This document shows, piece by piece, positions 53,585 through 60,000 of a stretch of DNA of 60,000 nt. Source of the stretch: Antedon mediterranea (Eukaryota > Echinodermata > Crinoidea > Comatulida > Antedonidae). Location of the stretch: NCBI RefSeq assembly GCF_964355755.1, contig NC_092677.1:24586101-24646100 (forward strand), written 5' to 3'. Below the pieces are notes generated by a model. That model had not been told where the DNA came from, did no database searches, and worked only from the letters and a program-made list of their open reading frames with translations. A program made the position numbers and the translations under genes. The number at the start of each line of letters is the position of its first letter. Within the stretch, counting starts at the first letter, position 1.

Positions 53585-55393
53585 CGCAGTAGCATTAGTC
53601 ATAGAGGTAAAGTTATCAACGAAATGATAACCGAATGTAAAAACAATACAATATTTAAGACACAACGATCTGACAGATATAAATGAAGAAACATTAGATA
53701 ATTTATTTAATACTTCTAACAATTTAGAACTTGTTAGCTTATATAATTGTAAATTAAATACACAAACAAAACGTATGTTGACAAATGATGTACAATATTT
53801 AAAATCCAAAAATATTACCATTGAATTAGGTAATAAATACCTTTCATATATGGAGAAATATTCACTTGAGAAGTTTATAGACTTGATAAAAATGTATTAT
53901 TTAACTTGGAATGATTATGGTCTATCAGCAAAACACTTACAGGCTCTTACAGATTTAAATATAATACTCTTATTTTGGATCATGTAGACCTCTCATCAAT
54001 TAATGGAAGTATACTATCTAAACTTTTTGTTATATTTCCAACTTTGAAACATCTTTCTATGAACAATTGCAATTTAGTAGGTACCACTATTACTGATATG
54101 CTAAATACATGTAGAGAAATGAATATTGAACTGAAAGAACATTCAATATCACTTATGAAAAATAACCTTTCTAGTTTTAATGTTGAATCGTTATTTCAAT
54201 TATTACATGTTGTGAGAAACATGAATTACCACTATAGACCTATAGAAAAGATAGAATGGAGGCAGTATGGTTTAACCGTTCAAAATCTTAAAGATATATT
54301 AAAACAACCTAACATGATCTTATCCAAGTGGCAATATGTCGACTTAACGGATAAAGACCTCTCATCAATTAATGGAAGTATACAAGCTAACATTTTCGTT
54401 ATATTTCCTAATTTAGAATGTCTTAACATGGACAATTGCAATTTAGTAGGTACCACTATTACTGATATGCTAAATACATGTAGAGAAATGAATATTGAAC
54501 TGAAAGAGAATTCAATATCACTAACGAATAATAACATTTCTAACATTGATGGCGAATCACTACTTAAATTATTGTATGTTATGAGAAACGATGAATACAG
54601 ATGTTCAGAAACATTAAAGTGGGGGGATTATGGTTTAACAGTTAAAAATCTTAAATGTATATTACAACGACTATCATATCTAAGTGGGAAATGATCGATT
54701 TATCGTATATAGACCTCTCATCAATTAATGGAAGTATACTAGCTAACATTGTTGTAACATTTTCAAATTTAAAACACCTTTCTATGAAAAATTGCAATTT
54801 AATAGGTACCACCATTACTGATATGCTAAATACATGTAGAGAAATGAATATTGAACTGAAAGAGAATTCAATATCACTTATGAAAAACAATCTTTCTAGT
54901 ATTAATGTTGAATCGTTACTTAAATTATTACATGTTGTGAGAAACATGAATTACCCTTCTAGACCTATAGAAAAACTAGAATGGAGGCAGTATGGTTTAA
55001 CCGTTGAAAATCTTAAAGATATATTTAAAAAAAACTAACACGATCTTATCCACGTGGCAATATGTCGATTTAACGCATATAGACCTCTCATCAATTAATG
55101 GAAGTATACTAGCGAACATTTTTGTAATATTTCCAAATTTGAAACGTCTTTTTATGAGAAATTGCAATTTAGTAGGTACCACTATTTCTGATATGCTAAA
55201 TAAATGTCGAGAAATGAACATTGAACTTAAAGAAAATTCAATATCATTAATGAATAATAACATTTCTAATATTGATGGCGAATCACTATTTAAATTATTG
55301 TATGTTATGAGAAACGATGAATAAAACAACAGAAACATTAAAGTGGAGGGATTATGGTTTAACAGTTAAAAATCTTAAATATATATTACATCG
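53585..55393 (+). pseudogene. Broken LRR array after gene 3
   Basis: LRR DNA continues in several frames: 53775-53987, 53975-54694, 54655-55038 and 55004-55324. Units of about 360-370 bp start with CTCTCATCAATTAATGGAAG at about 53985, 54355, 54713 and 55081. Frameshifts occur near 53660, 53970, 54660, 55030 and 55320. Reading through the TAG would still meet them. The array ends abruptly at the retrotransposon. Confidence 0.8.
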
Positions 55394-57170
55394 GCACAGA
55401 ATATCTCTGCTCATGTACAGATAACTTTCTACTTAAGTACACAATGGGATAATCATTACCCTCACCATCTATTTGGCTCAGCACTGCACCTATGCCATAA
55501 TTTGAGGCATCGGTTTGCAATATAAACATCTTATCAAAATTTGGGGCTTTTAATACATTATCATCAGTAAGTCGTTTTCACATTGTTCATTCCACTTAAC
55601 GGTATTACTTTTACTCTTTAAAGTTAAATCAACCAATGGCTTAGCAATATCGGCATAGTTCTGTACAAATTTTCTGTAATAGCCAGTTAATCCGAGAAAT
55701 GATCGGACTTGTTTCTTAGACAAAGGTCTGGGGAACTTTTCCACAGCCTCAACCTTATCAATCATGGGTCTAATTTCTCCATTACCAATCTTATGCCCCA
55801 GAAATTCTACCTGAGCATAGGCAATTTTACATTTCAAAGGCTTTGCTGTCAATCCAGCACTACTTAATCTTTCTAATACATCATTCAAATGAAAAATATG
55901 ATCTTTCCAAGTTTGACTATAAATACATATGTCATCTATATATGCCTTAGCATATCCCTCAGTACCTTGTAATACCTTATCCATTAATCTTTGGAAAGTA
56001 CTAGAGCTATTTTGCATACCAAATGGAAGTACATTGTAACAATACTGTCCAAATTGTGTAATAAACGCTGATTTGTCTTTGGTCTTAGGATCCAGAGGCA
56101 CCTGGTAAAATCCTTTAGTTAGATCTAATGTAGTTATGTATTTTGCGGATGATACCTCATCCAACATTTCGTCTATGCGAGGCATAACATAAGGGTCAAA
56201 TTGTGTAGTCTTATTTAGTGATCTAAAATCTGTCACCATTCTAATTTGATTCTGGCCTTTCTTCAGGGCAATAATAGGTGCAGCATAGGCACTAACTGTA
56301 GGTTCTATTATACCCATAGCCAACATACTATCTAATTCTTCTTTCAATTTACCCTTTAATGCTTGGGGCGTTCTATATGCCCTATGCCTTATAGGCATTT
56401 CACCATTAGTCTTAATTTCATGTGTCACTAAGTGAGTTCTACCTGGTACATCCGAGAATACATTCTGTTGGTACTTTAACAATTCTGTTAATTGTTTAGT
56501 TTGTGTATCATTTAAATTACTACTAATGTTAACATCTCTCCATGTTTGTGATTGATGATAAGACAATCCTATGTCTATTTCACTATCTAACTCATTGTCA
56601 TGGACTGTTTCATTTAAGTCTACTTCTTCTATCGACTGAACATTTGTTACTACATAATAACCATCTTTACTTATTTCTACTTTATCATACCATCTCTTTA
56701 ACATATTAACATGTAGAATTTGTTTTTCTTTTCTTCTACCTCCTATGTATATTTCATAATTTACATCATTGACCTTTTTAGTAACAGTGAAGGGGCCTTG
56801 CCATTTACTGTCTAACTTACTATTTCCTACTGGAAGGAATATCAACACTTTGTCCCCTTCTACAAATTCTCTATCAATAGCATTCTTGTTATAATTGTGG
56901 GACATAATTTCTTGTTGTTCAAGTTTGTTTACATTAGCATCTTTCATTAATTCCTCCATTTTTTCTCTTATTTCTAACATGTATTTGATAACATCAGTAG
57001 ATGTTTCTTCATCTTCTACCCAATTACTTTTGAGTAAACTCAAGGGTCCCCTCACCTCTCTACCATAAAGCAATTTAAAAGGTGAATGGCCCGTCGCTTT
57101 ACTAGGAACTTCTCTGTATGCAAACAGAAAGGGGGGTATGTATTTATCCCAATTTTTTCTTTGCTTAACT
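55394..57170 (-). pseudogene. Retrotransposon integrase end, RT and partial RNase H
   Basis: The frame opens with the C-terminal integrase GPY/F-type module (GDKVLIFLP, KWQGPFTV), then RT: LDLTKGFYQVPL, VLPFGMQNSSSTFQRLMD and the catalytic AYIDDICIYS (near 55930), then FLGLTGYYRKFV. A further shift near 55560 leads to the RNase H start (LQTDASNYGIGAVLSQ), cut at 55394. The RT motif is intact. Confidence 0.85.
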
Positions 57171-57860
57171 GTAAGTTAATGTACCGTGAAATCTTTCAAC
57201 AAGCCCATTGCTTTGGGGGTGGTACACTGTAGTCTTTAATTGATTAATCCCCAACATACTACATATAGATTGCATAATTGAAGACATGAAATTAGTTCCT
57301 TGATCATGTACAATCTCTTCGGGTAATCCTACTCTAGTAAAGACTTCTATTAGAGCCCTGGCTACTGTTTCAGCTCTAACATTGGGTAACGGGGTAGCAT
57401 CCGGATATCTCGTAGCATAGTCAATTATAGTAAGCATATATTTGTTATTACGGCTTGTTCTAGATAAGGGTCCAACAATGTCTATCGCTATACGTTTAAA
57501 TGGTGTACTTATAATCGGTAATGGTATCAAAGTATGTTTCCTTTTACTTTTACCCTTATCTACCTTTTGGCATTCCTTACAGACTTTACAATAGACTACA
57601 ACATCTTTAAATATACCTGGCCAATAGAATTGGTTCAGGATCCTACTTTTTGTTTTCTCAACACCCATGTGACCTGCAAATGGCACATTATGACCTAAGT
57701 GTAATACACCCTGTCTACACTGAGTGGGTAATACAATCTGTTCCACTTGGTTATTCTTATCTTTAATACTACTCCAATTTCTCATCAATATACCTTGTCT
57801 CATAAAGAAACATACCCTATGCTGACCTATTTCTTCTATAGGGACTACCCTGTCAAACAC
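57165..57860 (-). pseudogene. Retrotransposon integrase core
   Basis: HHCC zinc finger (GHNVPFAGHMG and CKVCKEC), catalytic Asp in IAIDIVGPL, second Asp in VHDQGTNF and Glu in NGLVERFHG. A single-base shift near 57170 separates it from its C-terminal module and RT. Confidence 0.85.
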
Positions 57861-58278
57861 TCCTTTGAGTTTGCAATTTGATCAGTTCTTGTTTAGTTAG
57901 GTTCAGCTTGTGCTGTTGTTCATAAGTTTTATGTTTGACTGTTTTATCTTTAGCTTTATCCTCATTTTCGTCAAACAAATTATTCATTTCTGTTCCATTC
58001 ATATCATCTAAACACTTAGTTTTATTTACTTTGTTGTCATTTACTACTGTTTTCAACAATTGTACATTAGTTTCTTTAGGCGGCTCTTCTATCGGCTTAA
58101 AGTTACTATCTTTCCCTAACAATATCATTTCGTCTTGTATTCTAACATCATTTTCTATTCTGGCTTGCTCCCTAGTTAGGACGAACATTTCTTTAGCCAT
58201 TGTTTCCCCACAATTCTGGTCCAAATCATGACCCAATAACATATCCCTCTGTAATCCTTCGATTACGGCTACAATCAC
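57853..58278 (-). pseudogene. Retrotransposon protease end and linker
   Basis: Starts in the protease C-terminal region (DMLLGHDLDQNCG) in a frame shifted from the DSG motif of the gag ORF, followed by a polar spacer of about 100 residues before integrase. The shift falls inside the protease, so it is damage rather than programmed frameshifting. Confidence 0.7.
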
Positions 58279-59717
58279 TTTTCCTGTGTCACTATCTTAC
58301 TTTCTATAGCTACCTCAGCTAAGGGGACGGTAATATCGCCTCCTATACCTCTTAACGTAACCCATTTTCCTGGCAAGTAACATTTGTTAGGCACTAGACT
58401 TTCCTTAACAGCTGACTGGGTACATCCCGAGTCTCTAAGCATAGTTATATCCTGTCCTTCTAATTTTCCTGGTATTATACACTTCTCCATTTTATTTTCT
58501 ACACTATCCATAACTACTTGGGGTCTATCTGATTTTATTCCTTCACATCTTAAGCCATTTTTCACATTCGGGCCCTTCTTAGTGTCACTAGTCTTTCCTT
58601 TTGCTACCATCTTAGGACAATCCCCTATTTTATGTCCCTTCTCCTTACAATTGAAGCATAGGCCATTAATCCATTCATTTGAAGGTTCTCTCTGTTGGAA
58701 ATTTCTACCATAGTTATGGAATTTGCCTCCCCTTCCGCGATACCTATTGTATCCTTGCTGCCTAGCTCCAGGGTTGTTCTGAGTCGTACCATTCTTAGGG
58801 TTACTATTTTCTTGGCCCTTATGATACGTAGCCTTATTTTCAGAATTTACGGTATTCCAATAGCCACGGCCACCTCTATTAGCTATATAATCATCGGCTA
58901 TCATAGCCATATCATAGCTCTTATTTACTTGTTTATCTCTAAGATAAAGCCTCAGATCTTCAGGCATTTTATCAAGTGCCTGTTCCATTATAATCATTTC
59001 AATAATGCCTGCAGCATCATCTTCTTTTACATTAGCACATTTCATCCAACATTTTAAATAATGGGAGAGCTCATTCAGCCATTCCCTGATGGACATATCT
59101 TTAACTCTGTTTGAATTTCTAAATTTAAATCTGTAGGTCTCTGCGGACACATCATACTTTTCTAAGATTGCCTTCTTTAAGGTATCATAATCTACACATT
59201 CTTTTACGGTTAAGGATGCATATGCTGTCCTAGCTTTACCAGACAGTTCAGGTGCTAACCTAGCGGACCACGTATTCTTATCCCAACCTGTGGCTTCTGC
59301 CAAGTGTTCAAATGTTCTAAAATATATATCAATATCATCTGATTCCTTCAAAGTAGGAACCTTTACCTTCATTTCATCTACTATATTCCTAGCATTACTG
59401 TAGCTAGACCTATTTTCTAATTCCATCATTTTCACTCTTTCTTGTGATTCAATTTTTCTTTGCTCTATATCTGCTTCTAATCTTAATTGGTCTTGTTGGT
59501 ATTGTAATTCTAACTTTTTGTTTTCGGCCTCGGCCTCGAACTTCATTCGAAAATATTCGAGCATCATATCTTTAGGCATACCGCCGGGTATTTCGGGCAA
59601 ATCAATATCCCTAGCCATGTTATCATACATTTCATTGACTTGGTCAACCATATCTTCCCTAGTATCTTTGTCTGACATAGTCTTATCTATATTTTTACCC
59701 GATCTTAAAGTTGTCAT
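58275..59717 (-). CDS. Retrotransposon gag with start of protease
   Basis: 480 codons from ATG at 59717. Coiled-coil-like charged region about residues 55-110, retrotransposon gag domain about 120-285 (WSARLAPELSGKARTAY), a Gly/Arg-rich stretch, zinc knuckle CFNCKEKGHKIGDC (about 355-368) and an aspartic protease motif RDSGCTQSAV near residue 430. Open throughout, so gag is the best kept part. Confidence 0.85.
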   Translation of the reverse strand: MTTLRSGKNIDKTMSDKDTREDMVDQVNEMYDNMARDIDLPEIPGGMPKDMMLEYFRMKFEAEAENKKLELQYQQDQLRLEADIEQRKIESQERVKMMELENRSSYSNARNIVDEMKVKVPTLKESDDIDIYFRTFEHLAEATGWDKNTWSARLAPELSGKARTAYASLTVKECVDYDTLKKAILEKYDVSAETYRFKFRNSNRVKDMSIREWLNELSHYLKCWMKCANVKEDDAAGIIEMIIMEQALDKMPEDLRLYLRDKQVNKSYDMAMIADDYIANRGGRGYWNTVNSENKATYHKGQENSNPKNGTTQNNPGARQQGYNRYRGRGGKFHNYGRNFQQREPSNEWINGLCFNCKEKGHKIGDCPKMVAKGKTSDTKKGPNVKNGLRCEGIKSDRPQVVMDSVENKMEKCIIPGKLEGQDITMLRDSGCTQSAVKESLVPNKCYLPGKWVTLRGIGGDITVPLAEVAIESKIVTQEK

Positions 59718-60000
59718 GCTAATAACAATTTTACTAATGAAATATGTAAACTTATGTATACAAAATATGTTATAAAAGTATGTGTATTACCTTGATTCCA
59801 TTCAGATATGTAAAAATATTAAATCCACATAAATTTTTAAATGCAATACAATCTAAGACATTAATTTACTTCAAAGTCACAAACAACGTTCCAAGTTCGC
59901 TCCGTACAAAAATTTACTTTCGAAATAAATAATAGTTTACAAAGTCAGCTTTGCAAATCTTCTCCAAATTTACTGGGCTTCCTTCTGTTACTTCAGTCTT
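59718..60000 (-). other. Retrotransposon leader and possible 5' LTR edge
   Basis: Non-coding. On the minus strand TGGAATCAAGG (59790-59800) could be a primer-binding site, as it starts with TGG, but no LTR border can be shown here, and it also resembles a splice donor context. Confidence 0.3.

Larger units (their letters stand above)
55394..59717 (-). mobile_element. Ty3/gypsy-related LTR retrotransposon, Gmr1-like order, truncated
   Basis: On the minus strand: gag with CCHC knuckle, aspartic protease, integrase, then RT and the start of RNase H. Integrase before RT in a gypsy-type element is the arrangement described for Gmr1-like elements of deuterostomes. At least three frame breaks (near 58275, 57855 and 57170) and truncation inside RNase H at 55393 mark a dead copy. 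No 3' LTR is seen; the 5' LTR would lie at or beyond the right edge. Confidence 0.85.

Noticed and set aside
58275-58278. Programmed gag-pol frameshift
   Set aside because: The shift falls inside the protease coding region, and two other breaks follow, so mutation is more likely.

Overview
This is AT-rich animal DNA with split genes, GT-AG introns and many transposon copies. A marine deuterostome, plausibly an echinoderm, fits best: the NACHT-LRR genes recall the expanded NLR sets of sea urchins, the LTR element at the right edge has the integrase-before-RT order described for deuterostome Gmr1-like elements, and the palindrome TAGGCCTA is strikingly common. The organism assignment is an inference, not a proof.

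The core is a head-to-tail cluster of immune-receptor-like genes on the + strand. Left edge (1-1430): a LINE endonuclease ORF (- strand) abuts the decayed LRR end of an upstream NLR gene. Gene 1 (6531-23801) encodes two DED-like death folds, a linker, a transmembrane (TM) segment, ZU5-UPA (the FIIND arrangement of PIDD, UNC5CL, NLRP1 and CARD8) and a two-helix membrane tail. Its TM exon is present in four tandem copies. Gene 2 (28109-44207) starts with the same DED-linker-TM exons but continues into fibronectin type III, NACHT and LRRs. Gene 3 (50403-53584) has another DED-like pair, a TM exon and NACHT, and stops where the LRRs should begin; broken LRR units follow to 55393. The spliced models close exactly in frame: 584, 1486 and 842 codons before the stop. 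Module boundaries are nearly all phase 1, so the locus looks like a phase-1 exon-shuffling system that attaches a death-fold and membrane front end to NACHT-LRR or to ZU5-UPA.

Intergenic DNA is duplicated: the flank after the upstream LRR tail (about 1040-4640) matches the flank after gene 2 (about 44520-49470), each with a candidate 5' UTR exon. Introns hold many non-autonomous transposons (foldback, long-TIR with 9-bp target duplication, TTAA-flanked MITEs, palindromic inserts, tRNA-derived SINEs) and one 2.95-kb TIR element carrying remains of an uncharacterised multi-copy protein family.

Right edge (55394-60000): a - strand Ty3/gypsy-related retrotransposon with order gag, protease, integrase, RT, RNase H. 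It has frameshifts and is cut off inside RNase H where it meets the LRR remains of gene 3.
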